The notes under the pieces were generated by a model. It was given only the letters and a program-made list of their open reading frames with translations. It had not been told where the DNA came from and made no database searches. From the NCBI GenBank assembly GCA_964360635.1, contig CAYHXO010000001.1, positions 62,001 to 126,000 of the forward strand: a stretch of DNA of 64,000 nucleotides, read 5' to 3'. The stretch is from CALRGE01 sp964360635 (lineage in GTDB: Bacteria > Patescibacteriota > Gracilibacteria > UBA1369 > 2-02-FULL-48-14). Shown here one piece after another: positions 47,929 through 57,090 of the stretch. The first letter of the stretch is position 1; each line of letters opens with the position of its first letter. The position numbers were made by a program, and so were the translations under genes.

Positions 47929-48840
47929 ATGAAAAAGTTTGTAATTATAGATGGGAACGCAATTGTACACAGAAGTTTTCATGCAGTTCCTAAAACTCTG
48001 CGCGCTCCTGACGGCACTCTCACAAATGCAGTTTTTGGCTTCACGTCGATCTTATTTGGTATTTTGGAAAACGAAAAACCGGATTTTTTGGCGGTAGCTT
48101 GGGATATGAAAGGGCCAACCTTCAGGCATCTTGAATTTAAGGAATATAAGGGAACTCGTGCGAAGACCGACGATTCGCTGATTGCGCAGTTTCCGTTGGT
48201 TTATGGATTGCTTGATTTGATGAGAGTGCCTTGTTTCAAAAAAGCCGGCCTTGAGGCAGATGATTTCCTCGGCATTGTGGCGGAGGCCCTTCCTAAAGAT
48301 ATAAAGCTGGTGATTGTGACCGGTGATCAAGATGCATTGCAGTTGGTCTCCGAGAATGTTGAAGTTGTAACTCCGATAAGCGGATATACTAAAGTTAAGC
48401 GATATGACCGAGCCGCTGTTTATGAAAAATTGGGTGTGTGGCCGGAACAGGTTCCTGATTATAAGGGTTTGCGCGGCGATACAAGCGATAATATACCGGG
48501 CGTGCGTGGCATTGGTGAAAAAACTGCTGCAAGTTTATTGGCGGATTTTGTGAGCCTGGAGCGTATATATAGTGAGATTGAGAAGGTGCAACCTGAGCGT
48601 ATTCGGGAGTTGTTGCGAACGAACGCTGAAAATGCCGTGATGTCGAAGCGAATTGCGACTATTTTGAGGACGGATGAGTGCTTCGATTTAAGATTAGCGG
48701 AATGCGGAGTTAATGGCTTTGATTTAGCTGCACTAAATGGAGTTTTTGAAAGATTTGCATTTCGATCTTTGATCCCACGACTCGAGAAAATTAAAAAAAC
48801 TTGGGCTAAACCGGTAGATAATCAGACTTGTCTTTTTTAA
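47929..48840 (+). CDS. Freestanding 5'-3' exonuclease (PolI N-terminal-like)
   Basis: 303 aa. FEN-type nuclease: KKFVIIDGNAIVHRSFHAVP, FAVAWD-type FLAVAWDMKGPTFRH, GLEADDFLGIVA, VIVTGDQDALQLV (metal-binding acidic residues), and the helix-hairpin-helix GVRGIGEKTAASLL near residue 185. The polymerase domain of PolI is not attached. It removes RNA primers and flaps. Single gene followed by a terminator. Confidence 0.92.
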   Translation: MKKFVIIDGNAIVHRSFHAVPKTLRAPDGTLTNAVFGFTSILFGILENEKPDFLAVAWDMKGPTFRHLEFKEYKGTRAKTDDSLIAQFPLVYGLLDLMRVPCFKKAGLEADDFLGIVAEALPKDIKLVIVTGDQDALQLVSENVEVVTPISGYTKVKRYDRAAVYEKLGVWPEQVPDYKGLRGDTSDNIPGVRGIGEKTAASLLADFVSLERIYSEIEKVQPERIRELLRTNAENAVMSKRIATILRTDECFDLRLAECGVNGFDLAALNGVFERFAFRSLIPRLEKIKKTWAKPVDNQTCLF

Positions 48841-48918
48841 TCTTGAAGATATTTTTTGTTCAGGGTAAGTGTGGGGCCTGAGGAAGCCCGAACACATGAA
48901 CATAAAATTGAGTCGAAA

Positions 48919-48938
48919 GGCTTAAATAAGCCGTTTTT
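48919..48938 (+). terminator. Terminator after the exonuclease gene
   Basis: GGCTT-AAAT-AAGCC (48919-48932) with a T run to 48938. Just upstream, GTGT-GGGG...CCCG-AACAC (about 48869-48896) forms a second hairpin. Confidence 0.55.
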
Positions 48939-49003
48939 CGAATATAAAGGGCTTGAAGTGTTTTAATTAGTACGATAAAGTCGGAGATACCAATTTAAAA
49001 AAT

Positions 49004-50239
49004 ATGTCTAAACAGAGAATAATTGTCGGTCTTGATGCAGGAAATTCAAAAATAAGAGTTGTGATTGCGGCTATGCCTGAGAACAGCACTGTTCCAAATG
49101 TTATTGGTGTTGGAGTTTCTCCTTCCGGGGGGCTTCGGAAGGGCGCTGTAATTGACGTAGAGGAAACAGTGGCGAATATTTCTTCTGCTCTTGAAGATGC
49201 GGAAAGAATGGCGGGTGAACCGGTTCATAATGTTTTCTTGGGAATCGGTGGCTCTCATATTTCATCTCAAGATTCGAAAGGTGTGATTGCAATTTCGCAC
49301 AGTGAAATTATGGAAGACGATGTTGATCGAGTTTTGGATGCCGCACAGGCCGTAGCAATTCCAAGTAATAGAAGAATTTTGCGAGTTATTCCAAAAACGT
49401 TCTCTGTTGATGAGCAGGTTGGAATTAAGTATCCGGTAGGAATGACTGGGATTCGATTAGAAGTTGCTGCGCATTTGGTGACTGGACTCGTTCCAGCAGT
49501 TAAAAATATTGAAAAATGTGTTCACCAGGCCGGAGTAGACATCAACGACATCATTCCAAATGGATTAGCGGCCGCTGAAGCCGTGTTGTCCAAGAGACAG
49601 AAGGAATTGGGTGTAGTTGTGATTGATGTCGGTAGCGGTGGAACAAGCCTATCTGTGTTTGAAGATGGAACTGTTTTGCACAGCGCTTCTCTTCCGATCG
49701 GAGGTGAAAATGTGACAAACGATATAGCAATTGGGCTGAGAACTTCGATTGATACTGCAGAGAAGATAAAAATTGAATACGGATCTTGTATTCCAGACGA
49801 CATTCACGACAGAGAGACAATTGATCTGTCTTTGTTCTCAAAAATAGACACTCAGACAATTTCAAAGAAGCAATTAGCGGAAATTATTCAGGCTAGATAT
49901 CACGAAATTATGTTGATGGTGAGAGATGAATTAGCAAAAATTCAAAGAGACGGAATGCTTCCTGCTGGGGCGGTTTTAACAGGTGCAGCCGTGAAAATTC
50001 CCGGGATTATTGATTTAGCTAGAGAGACTTTAAATTTACCGGTACAGATTGGATTCCCTACAAATCATGAAGGCGTTGTTGACAAAATTGAAGATCCGGC
50101 GTATTCAACAGCTATAGGCCTTGTGATTTGGGGTTCAAGATTCCAAAACATGGGCGGCATGAAACTAGATTTTAAAAATATCGATTTCCAAAAGGTTCCT
50201 CAGAAACTCAAGGATTTCTTCCGAGGACTTCTCCCTTAA
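49004..50239 (+). CDS. ftsA: Cell division protein FtsA
   Basis: Actin-like membrane tether for FtsZ. 411 aa, normal. IIVGLDAGNSKIRVVIAAM (phosphate 1), VINCx-type VIDVGSGGTSLSVFEDG (phosphate 2), AVLTGAAVKIPGI (adenosine), and the 1C subdomain at about residues 85-160. The C-terminal ~20 residues (FQKVPQKLKDFFRGLLP) form an amphipathic helix suited to membrane binding. ftsZ follows after 18 nt. Confidence 0.95.
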   Translation: MSKQRIIVGLDAGNSKIRVVIAAMPENSTVPNVIGVGVSPSGGLRKGAVIDVEETVANISSALEDAERMAGEPVHNVFLGIGGSHISSQDSKGVIAISHSEIMEDDVDRVLDAAQAVAIPSNRRILRVIPKTFSVDEQVGIKYPVGMTGIRLEVAAHLVTGLVPAVKNIEKCVHQAGVDINDIIPNGLAAAEAVLSKRQKELGVVVIDVGSGGTSLSVFEDGTVLHSASLPIGGENVTNDIAIGLRTSIDTAEKIKIEYGSCIPDDIHDRETIDLSLFSKIDTQTISKKQLAEIIQARYHEIMLMVRDELAKIQRDGMLPAGAVLTGAAVKIPGIIDLARETLNLPVQIGFPTNHEGVVDKIEDPAYSTAIGLVIWGSRFQNMGGMKLDFKNIDFQKVPQKLKDFFRGLLP

Positions 50240-50257
50240 TCTATAAACCCCTTTCTC

Positions 50258-51466
50258 ATGGTAGCAAGTGACAAAAACAACAATGATACACTGAAAAATC
50301 TTTTTTCTTCGACCGGCTCTAGAAGAAAGAATTTTGAAGTGACTCCAGATGTAACACCTTTGGGGGCACGAATTAAAGTTATCGGTTGCGGAGGTGGAGG
50401 TGGAAATGCTTTGAACCGAATGATTAAGTCGAATATAAAAGGTATCGAATTTATTGCCGTGAACACTGATGCACAAGCGCTTTATCACAATGAAGCTAGC
50501 ACTAAAATTAATATTGGAAAGGCGACAACTCGAGGACTTGGAGCAGGTAGTTACCCTGAAAAAGGGAAACAGGCCGCAGAAGAATCTTCAGAGGAAATCA
50601 AGCAGGCAATTGATGGTGCTGATATGCTTTTCATCACTTGCGGACTTGGTGGTGGAACTGGAACTGGAGCTGCTCCTGTGATTGCGGAAATTGCACGTGA
50701 TTTGGGAATTTTGACAGTTGCTGTTGTTACTAAACCTTTCTCATTTGAAGGGCACAGAAGAAAAACTCAGGCTGAAGAGGGTCTTGAGAATTTGAAGAAC
50801 AAAGTAGACACATTGATTGTTATTCCAAACGATAAAATTTTGTCTTTGATTGATAAGAAGACTCCACTTCAGGAGGCTTTCACCGTTGTGGATGATGTGC
50901 TTCGACAAGGCGTACAGGGTATTTCGGATTTGATTACCGTTACAGGAATGATCAACGTCGACTTTGCTGATGTGAGGGCGATTATGGAAAATGCCGGTTC
51001 AGCTTTGATGGGAATTGGATATGGAACTGGAGAAAATCGTGCCGCTGAAGCTGCAAAGGCAGCAATCGACAGTCCTCTTCTTGAGCTTGATATTAATGGT
51101 GCGAAAGGAATTCTTTTCAACATTACAGGTGGAACTGATCTTTCAATGTTTGAAGTTGACGAGGCTGCGAGAATTATTACCGAAGCCGCTGATCCTGAAG
51201 CAAATATTATTTTCGGAGCTGTTGTGAACGATTCTTACACAGGTGAAATCAAGATCACGGTCGTTGCTACCGGATTTGAGGATGCTCGAAGAAGTGTAAG
51301 TATAACCAGGCCACTGAGCGATGTTCGCACGATGAGCCAGCCTTACGGCGCCTCTCTCGAGAGAAAACCTCAGCAACAGGTTAGTACAACTCAACTTCCA
51401 AGTGTTGATGAGTCTACTAATGAATACGATATTCCTGCGTTCATAAGACAGAAGATGCAGAAGTAG
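50258..51466 (+). CDS. ftsZ: Cell division protein FtsZ
   Basis: Tubulin-like GTPase forming the division ring. 402 aa. RIKVIGCGGGGGNALNRMI, the tubulin signature GGGTGTGAAPVIA (about residues 130-142), NDKILSLIDKKTPLQEAF and NVDFADVRAIMENAGSALMGIG. The C-terminal peptide NEYDIPAFIRQKM fits the conserved FtsA-binding tail (D-x-P-x-F-x-R). Upstream spacing is short with a pyrimidine-rich stretch, not a Shine-Dalgarno. Confidence 0.97.
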   Translation: MVASDKNNNDTLKNLFSSTGSRRKNFEVTPDVTPLGARIKVIGCGGGGGNALNRMIKSNIKGIEFIAVNTDAQALYHNEASTKINIGKATTRGLGAGSYPEKGKQAAEESSEEIKQAIDGADMLFITCGLGGGTGTGAAPVIAEIARDLGILTVAVVTKPFSFEGHRRKTQAEEGLENLKNKVDTLIVIPNDKILSLIDKKTPLQEAFTVVDDVLRQGVQGISDLITVTGMINVDFADVRAIMENAGSALMGIGYGTGENRAAEAAKAAIDSPLLELDINGAKGILFNITGGTDLSMFEVDEAARIITEAADPEANIIFGAVVNDSYTGEIKITVVATGFEDARRSVSITRPLSDVRTMSQPYGASLERKPQQQVSTTQLPSVDESTNEYDIPAFIRQKMQK

Positions 51467-51480
51467 TGTAAACTGCTCGA

Positions 51481-52410
51481 GTGGAAATCAGACAAATAAA
51501 ATCTGGCGATAAAAAATATGCTGAGTTTGTTGCTGCCTTCGGTAGTATTGAGCAAAGTTTTGAGTGGGGAGAATTACAGTGTTCGATTCCGGGTCGGCCG
51601 GAGTTTTATGTGTTTGGGGCATTTGATGGTGTCGAATTGGTCGGATCGATTTTGGCGATTCGACAAGAAATGGGATTTGGGAAAACTTGGCTTTGGGCTC
51701 CGCGTGCGCCGGTTTTACGCGACGCTGCTGCCTGGCCGCTTTTGCGTGATGCTTGCGCGGGAATGGGCGATTTATATTTGCGAGTTGAACCCGGTTCGCC
51801 GGTAGATGAAAAAGCGGCTGGCGAAAGTTATATGCCCGAGGAAACTTTGATTGTGGATCTCGAGGTGGAAGAGAGCTCGATTTTGGCTCAGATGGCTCAA
51901 AAGGGCAGGTATAATATTAAAGTGGCGGATAAGGCTGGAGTGGAAATTCGGTGCGATTGTGAGTTGGGCGAGTTTTATAAAATTCTGAAAGAGACCTCAG
52001 CGAGAGACGGATTTGCCGTTCATTCCAAAGAGTTTTATGAGAAGATTCCGGCGACTTTCTATGGCGCGTTTTTTGGCGGGAAATTAATTGCCGGAATTTT
52101 TGTGACTTATTTTGGCGAAACTGCGACTTATTATTTCGGTGCCTCGTCAAATATGCACCGAGAGGTGATGGCGCCTTACTTGTTACAGTGGACAGCTATG
52201 CGAGATGCTAAGGCGGCGGGCATGAAAAAATATGATTTTTTGGGGGTCGCGCCAGAGGGTGAAACCACTCATTCGCTCGCGGGAGTAACACAATTCAAAA
52301 CTCGCTTCGGGGGGAAGCGCCTGAAATATCCGTCGGCACGAATTGTTATTTTTCGTCCTTTTTGGACTTTTCTCGTTTCTTGCGCAAAGCTTTTTGTTCG
52401 AGGTCGGTAG
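51481..52410 (+). CDS. FemAB-family peptidyltransferase-like protein
   Basis: 309 aa, GTG start at 51481, 14 nt after ftsZ. Two GNAT-like halves as in FemX/FemA: SFEWGELQ, a central KGRYNIKVADKAGVEIR region, the FFGGKLIAGIFVTYFGETATYYFGASS strand pair, and YDFLGVAPEG...GVTQFKTRFGG at the end. Such enzymes add amino acids from tRNA to the peptidoglycan stem. A helix for tRNA binding as in staphylococcal FemA is absent. It overlaps the convergent def by 65 nt. Confidence 0.83.
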   Translation: MEIRQIKSGDKKYAEFVAAFGSIEQSFEWGELQCSIPGRPEFYVFGAFDGVELVGSILAIRQEMGFGKTWLWAPRAPVLRDAAAWPLLRDACAGMGDLYLRVEPGSPVDEKAAGESYMPEETLIVDLEVEESSILAQMAQKGRYNIKVADKAGVEIRCDCELGEFYKILKETSARDGFAVHSKEFYEKIPATFYGAFFGGKLIAGIFVTYFGETATYYFGASSNMHREVMAPYLLQWTAMRDAKAAGMKKYDFLGVAPEGETTHSLAGVTQFKTRFGGKRLKYPSARIVIFRPFWTFLVSCAKLFVRGR

Positions 52411-52858
52411 CTTTGTCGGCAAAGAGAATAGCGTTGATGTGATCAACTTCATGCTGAATGATTCTCGCGTTATAGCCTGAAAGTTCAAGAGTTTGGCTTT
52501 GATTTTTAAGATTTTTAAAAGTCACAATCGCGTACTTCGCTCTTTTCACGTGGCCCCAAAGTCCCGGAAGGCTGAGACAACCCTCTTCAGCGTTTTGCAA
52601 ATCTTCTGAAAGTTCGAGAATTTCAGGGTTAATCATTGGCACAATAACTTCATTTGCTCCGCCCGGATTGAACTTACAAATCACCATTCGAATATTTTTG
52701 GCAACCTGTGGAGCGGCGATTCCAACCCCTTTTTCATATTCCATCGTCTTTATCATGTCCTGCGCAAATTTGCGAATATCCGCATTTATCACGGCGACCG
52801 GTTTTGAAACCGTTCTGAGAATTTTATTGTCTATGCCTTTTACTACGTCGATTATCAT
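52346..52858 (-). CDS. def: Peptide deformylase
   Basis: Removes formyl from the N-terminal Met of new proteins. 170 aa. All three motifs are seen: GVGIAAPQV, EEGCLSLPG (metal Cys) and QHEVDHINA (metal His pair, catalytic Glu). The end is Lys-rich. It overlaps FemAB by 65 nt (convergent) and its ATG overlaps the upstream gene's stop by 4 nt. Confidence 0.96.
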   Translation of the reverse strand: MIIDVVKGIDNKILRTVSKPVAVINADIRKFAQDMIKTMEYEKGVGIAAPQVAKNIRMVICKFNPGGANEVIVPMINPEILELSEDLQNAEEGCLSLPGLWGHVKRAKYAIVTFKNLKNQSQTLELSGYNARIIQHEVDHINAILFADKATDLEQKALRKKREKSKKDEK

Positions 52859-53460
52859 TTGTAGAATTTTATTCTTTCCGTGATTTCACCTGCAGCGAGA
52901 AAAATATCATTTATATCCGCTTTTGTATATTTATCATCAATCTCTTGCAAAGAAAATACGTGAATTCTATTTCTTGCATATCTTATTTCTTCTGCTTTTG
53001 TGAACAAGTCTTTAGTGAAAAGCCCGCACCTCTTTGCTATTCTGTTTAACTCAATAAAGTTAGTTGCGTCATTTAATTTTTTCAACTCCGTGACTTTCTT
53101 CACACCGCAAATTTCCTCCGTTTCCGAAAGTCTATATATTTGTTTGCAGATTGGAAACTTTTCTTCTTTGCCCATTATTTCTCTTGGGTTGATCTTACCG
53201 GACTTGATCAACTCGTGAAGCTTATAATTAATTAGACTTTCTACTATTGAAGCAGTGTAAATTATGATGGTTTTATAGGTTGGATATGAAACGGAGCCGG
53301 GTAGTTCGAAGTGTTCGGATAGATCATCTAAAAACATTATATTTTGCATCTTAATCGCCAAATTTTCTCTTAAGATTTCGTTGTTAACGAAGCCAAATTT
53401 TATAGCCTTAATTTTTTCAAGATGCATGCGTTCTGGAATATTTATTTTATTCATTTTCAA
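52855..53460 (-). CDS. Hypothetical protein with HEPN-like motif
   Basis: 201 aa, largely helical. EEIRYARNRIHVFSLQE near residue 165 shows an Arg-Asn followed by His, as in HEPN-type RN-xxx-H catalytic sites, after a helix with IVESLINYKLHELIK. This is suggestive only. It overlaps a 65-aa gene upstream by 14 nt and def downstream by 4 nt, so it could be a toxin in a two-gene unit, or a def-linked protein. Confidence 0.55.
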   Translation of the reverse strand: MKMNKINIPERMHLEKIKAIKFGFVNNEILRENLAIKMQNIMFLDDLSEHFELPGSVSYPTYKTIIIYTASIVESLINYKLHELIKSGKINPREIMGKEEKFPICKQIYRLSETEEICGVKKVTELKKLNDATNFIELNRIAKRCGLFTKDLFTKAEEIRYARNRIHVFSLQEIDDKYTKADINDIFLAAGEITERIKFYK

Positions 53461-53644
53461 GGCCCATAAATTTAAGAAGTCCGAATGCGCCGCGTTTTCT
53501 TAATCGTTCCGCTGTCTCTTTTGGTGTGGCGTTGCCATACTCTTTTCCATAAATCCTCTCGATTTTTTGCATTTGCTTGGAAAGCTTTGGTTTTGTGCTT
53601 GGCATGTGGATTTGGTTAGGCTCTGTCATCATAATTGGCAGCAT
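53447..53644 (-). CDS. Small basic hypothetical protein
   Basis: 65 aa; possible later starts at Met 6 or Met 14. Basic and helical (KLSKQMQKIERIYGKEYGNATPKETAERLRKR), ending MGLENE. It precedes the HEPN-like gene with a 14-nt overlap, so the two are co-translated. Antitoxin or small regulator is possible, but unproven. Confidence 0.5.
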   Translation of the reverse strand: MLPIMMTEPNQIHMPSTKPKLSKQMQKIERIYGKEYGNATPKETAERLRKRGAFGLLKFMGLENE

Positions 53645-53741
53645 TGTTTTTGCAAAACTAAAAAAGCCAGATAAGGTTTAAAAATCTGTTGTCAGAGAGC
53701 TGACAACAAGTCTTGTTAATATCAAAACCGTTCGGATAGTT

Positions 53742-53917
53742 TCAATATGTAGGCCCTTCCCACCTTTCCTCATCAGATTCCTGCGCTTCCGGCTGAGGCG
53801 TCGCCACCTCCAATGTTCTGCTGTGGTAATCCGCGCGGAGGCTTGAGGTAATAGGACTACCTTCATGAGTTTGATCGCTTATATTGAATTGTGGCTCTTG
53901 TGATTCTGGATTTGCCA
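53742..53917 (-). pseudogene. Possible frameshifted small hydrophilic protein
   Basis: ATG at 53917, 6 nt after prfB, opens MANPESQEPQFNK, then changes to a basic, Arg-rich sequence. In the next frame, from about 53878 to a TGA at 53742, a coherent acidic, Pro/Ser/Glu-rich tail runs (SDQTHEGSPITSSLRADYH and so on). One missing base near 53878 would join them into a 58-aa hydrophilic protein. The reading without frameshift continues to 53678. Confidence 0.25.
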
Positions 53918-53922
53918 TAGAT

Positions 53923-55011
53923 TTATTTCTTAATTTTTAACTCCGCTTCTATAAATTCATCAATATCACCGTCGAGGACAGCATCTACTTGTGAGGTTTC
54001 GCAATCTGTTCGGTGGTCTTTAACCATTTTGTATGGGTGGAGAACGTATGAACGAATTTGGTTTCCCCAAGAGTGCTGGAGGTGCTCGCCTTTTATTTCC
54101 TGAATGGTTTCAAGTTGGTGTTTTATTTTAAGTGCGACTAGTTTTGACCGAATCATTTGCAAACAAACTTCGCGATTTTGGAGCTGGCTTCTTTCCATTT
54201 GGCAAGCCACAACAATTCCCGTTGGAATGTGAGTTGCACGAGCTGCAGTAGAAACTTTGTTGACGTTCTGGCCTCCTTTTCCTCCTGCACGATAAAAATC
54301 CCACTCAAGATCTTCTTCGCGAATTTCAATGTCGGTGTCGTCCGGAAGATCAGGAACAACTTCAACAAGTGCAAATGAAGTTTCTCGGCTTCCTTTCGAG
54401 TTGAAAGGGGAGTGACGAACAAGGCGATGGACCCCGGCTTCGCCCTTCAAATAACCGAAAGCATATTGCCCCAAAACCTTGAATGCGGCACTTTTTATTC
54501 CGGCTTCTTCAGCGGGAGACATGTCTAGCTGCTGAGTTTTCCAGCCACGTTTTTCACAATAACGAAGATACATTCTCATTAGCATTTCTGCGAAATCTTG
54601 CGCATCTACTCCGCCTGTTCCGGCATGGAAAGAAATTATGGCTTCGTTTGGATCGTATTCTCCACTTAAATAAAGTTCTGTGTTGAGGCGATTGTGACGT
54701 TTTTCTAGTTCGGTAACATCATCTTCAGTTTCTTTCACGCTCTTTTTGTCATCGGAATCGATTAAATCACAAAGTTCAATAATATCATTTATATCGAATG
54801 CCAGCTTTTCCCAATCTTCAATAAGCTGACGAAGGTGACCCGCTTCTTTTGAAACCGTTTTTGCGTGATCAGCATCATTCCAAAATTCAGGTAAACTCAT
54901 TTCCACTTCGAGTTCTTTTTGGCGATTTTTCTTCGACGGAAGATCTAGATGTTCGATTGATTTTTGCGTTTCTTCTTTGAGGAGGGCTAGCTTGTCTTTT
55001 ATTTCTTGCAT
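53923..55011 (-). CDS. prfB: Peptide chain release factor 2
   Basis: Reads UAA and UGA stops. 362 aa. The codon-recognition motif SPF (HSPFNSKG, about residue 203) and catalytic GGQ (GGKGGQNVNK, about 248) are present. The frame is continuous, so it lacks the +1 programmed frameshift found in many prfB genes. Its presence implies that UGA is a stop codon in this organism, matching the many TGA ends in this window. Confidence 0.95.
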   Translation of the reverse strand: MQEIKDKLALLKEETQKSIEHLDLPSKKNRQKELEVEMSLPEFWNDADHAKTVSKEAGHLRQLIEDWEKLAFDINDIIELCDLIDSDDKKSVKETEDDVTELEKRHNRLNTELYLSGEYDPNEAIISFHAGTGGVDAQDFAEMLMRMYLRYCEKRGWKTQQLDMSPAEEAGIKSAAFKVLGQYAFGYLKGEAGVHRLVRHSPFNSKGSRETSFALVEVVPDLPDDTDIEIREEDLEWDFYRAGGKGGQNVNKVSTAARATHIPTGIVVACQMERSQLQNREVCLQMIRSKLVALKIKHQLETIQEIKGEHLQHSWGNQIRSYVLHPYKMVKDHRTDCETSQVDAVLDGDIDEFIEAELKIKK

Positions 55012-55037
55012 GCAGAGAGAATACCCGAACGTGTGAA

Positions 55038-55685
55038 TTATTCAAATCGTTCGGCGAGTCCGGCTCTGATCAGAACTCCTCCGGTAGTAGTGATTTCATG
55101 GCTGCCTTCATCATCTTTATCTATTTCATGCAAAAACCTTGACCTTAGCGGCTCTTTTGCTCCTTCAAAAAATGGCCTAAATATTTGTAGGTCTTCGGCT
55201 TTGTCTGCTTCTGTTGCTCCACCTGGAGATGGTGTTCGTGTGTGCCATAAATATTTTGTGCTTTCACGAGTGCGTCTATTCGGCGCTGACATCCACATAT
55301 ATGCACCGGCACTGATAACTTGATCTTCGCCGTAAGTAGAAACATGATCACCTTTTAGTGCCGACTCTTTAAGAAATCGCATTATATTATCTGCAATGTA
55401 TGCGCTCCCGGCTCCATTTTGAATTGATAATTTTACCTCCATTCGCGTTTTTAGAAAAGTTTCTACTAGGTTTGGGTGAGCTCCCATTTGATGTAAATCT
55501 TTGATTTGTGATTTTATAATATTTTCTCCGTCGCCAAGCCTGAACGATTCTAAAAGCATGCCGATTTTCGGTAGAATTTCCGGACTAATTCTTTCGCGAT
55601 TCAAATGAAAAACAGCGGGGATTGGTTTGCCATATGTGAGGTGTCCGTCGATGCGACCTGTTAATTTGAATTCGTAATTATTCAT
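55038..55685 (-). CDS. Unassigned protein, third gene of the NTase-phosphoesterase operon
   Basis: 215 aa, soluble, no signal peptide. Mixed alpha/beta, with HVSTYGEDQVISAGAYMWMSAPNRRTR and TRTPSPGG segments. I recognise no family. It overlaps the phosphoesterase gene by 8 nt. It must be read with its two upstream neighbours; the consistent overlaps make a shared role likely. Confidence 0.6.
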   Translation of the reverse strand: MNNYEFKLTGRIDGHLTYGKPIPAVFHLNRERISPEILPKIGMLLESFRLGDGENIIKSQIKDLHQMGAHPNLVETFLKTRMEVKLSIQNGAGSAYIADNIMRFLKESALKGDHVSTYGEDQVISAGAYMWMSAPNRRTRESTKYLWHTRTPSPGGATEADKAEDLQIFRPFFEGAKEPLRSRFLHEIDKDDEGSHEITTTGGVLIRAGLAERFE

Positions 55686-57090
55686 TTCCTGTTTCTGTTA
55701 AGTGATACTCACTCGGACTGCCTGTGTTGATAAATATAAACCTACCTTTGTATTCGCTGGCTCCGGGATTATAGCAAATTGTCTCTCCCACTTTATCTTG
55801 CACCGAGCCAGAAACTGAGGCTGATTCATGAATATGCCCGAAAAGTGCAAGGTCGATTTTTACTCCTGTTTGTTCCAAAAAATCTCTTACCGCCGCGCTA
55901 CCCCAATGTTGCCTTCCCGGGTATTTTCTTTCTCTTGCCATGTCCAGATTAGTATCTTCAGGTGGACAGTGAATGTTTGCAATAGTGAAAGCTGCGGAGC
56001 TACTTAAATTTGCAGCGGAAGCGTTCATGTCGTTTTTGATATCTTCTTCCTGTTTAAACCAATAGTCATGAATGCCTTCGAGATGAATGTGTGGGACATA
56101 AGAATATCCAAGCATTTGAACCTCATCAGAGAGTTTAACTGTTTTGTTGTTAGCGTTATGTAGAATGCCTTCTTTGTCGGCAGCCTCAAGGTCATCATGT
56201 AATACTCCAGCATCATCATTTCCTAAAATTATAGAAATTGAGCCGTGAAATATTTGCCTAAATCTGCGAATTCGTTGCAAAAAATCGGTCATGAATTTTC
56301 TTTGGTGCTCGTCAGAATGTGGCAGAAGGTTCTCTCGAACTCTAAGCCATTCGTTCCAAGGGGCTGCTGTCATAATTGACCTTAGAAAGCCAGACACGGG
56401 CCCGTGCGTGAAGGTTAATCCATCGCCAAGAAGCTTGAGATAATCTTTTTTTGTTGCCCCCGCTCCCAAACATCTTTCTAGAATTTGTTGGTCTTTATTG
56501 ATCAAATATCCGCTACTTAGTAAAAAATTGTATTTTAAAAGGCGTATAAACATCTCAAATAAATCGCACTCTGATTTTGGAACCTCATTTTTGTTGACGA
56601 GGCCGATTCTCTCTTTAAAAAGGTTGAATGTTCTCTTGCCGCCTTCGTCTTTGCATAAAAAGTCGGTGAAATATGCTGTGTTTTTTTCAAGGAAGAGTAT
56701 GTCGTTTAATTCCATTTGCAAATTACGAGCTTCTCCACCAGAATCTATCATTTGTTCGATTTTTGAAAAAATTCTGCCAAAACTTTCTGCCTGTTCTCTA
56801 GTAAAATTTGATTCAAATATCATGTAGCCTTCCTCATATACATCTTGAGCCGGTATTTCTTGAATAATTGAGTATGCATCGGGCCTGTAAAAGTCTGCCG
56901 GACCGTCCATTTTCATTCCTGTCCCATCTTTAAATCTTAGTCCCATTTTCTTTGGAGCGATGTCTCCACCAAATACCACGTGGTCGACTTTTCTATCTTT
57001 GGATTCTTGTAAGAAGAGGTCGATGTTTTTTAAATTACCGTGGATATCTGTTGCAAATGAAATTGATTCTGAGTTTTTCATAGATTTCAT
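55678..57090 (-). CDS. Calcineurin-like metallophosphoesterase
   Basis: 470 aa. Motifs in order: FATDIHGNLKNID, HVVFGGDIAPKK, IILGNDDAGVL, ANIHCPPED, ALFGHIHESA, and NPGASEYKG. That is a full dinuclear-metal site. Extra helical segment of about 200 residues between the second and third motifs. Such enzymes act on proteins, nucleotides or RNA ends. It overlaps the NTase-like gene by 4 nt and the next gene by 8 nt. Confidence 0.85.
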   Translation of the reverse strand: MKSMKNSESISFATDIHGNLKNIDLFLQESKDRKVDHVVFGGDIAPKKMGLRFKDGTGMKMDGPADFYRPDAYSIIQEIPAQDVYEEGYMIFESNFTREQAESFGRIFSKIEQMIDSGGEARNLQMELNDILFLEKNTAYFTDFLCKDEGGKRTFNLFKERIGLVNKNEVPKSECDLFEMFIRLLKYNFLLSSGYLINKDQQILERCLGAGATKKDYLKLLGDGLTFTHGPVSGFLRSIMTAAPWNEWLRVRENLLPHSDEHQRKFMTDFLQRIRRFRQIFHGSISIILGNDDAGVLHDDLEAADKEGILHNANNKTVKLSDEVQMLGYSYVPHIHLEGIHDYWFKQEEDIKNDMNASAANLSSSAAFTIANIHCPPEDTNLDMARERKYPGRQHWGSAAVRDFLEQTGVKIDLALFGHIHESASVSGSVQDKVGETICYNPGASEYKGRFIFINTGSPSEYHLTETGNE

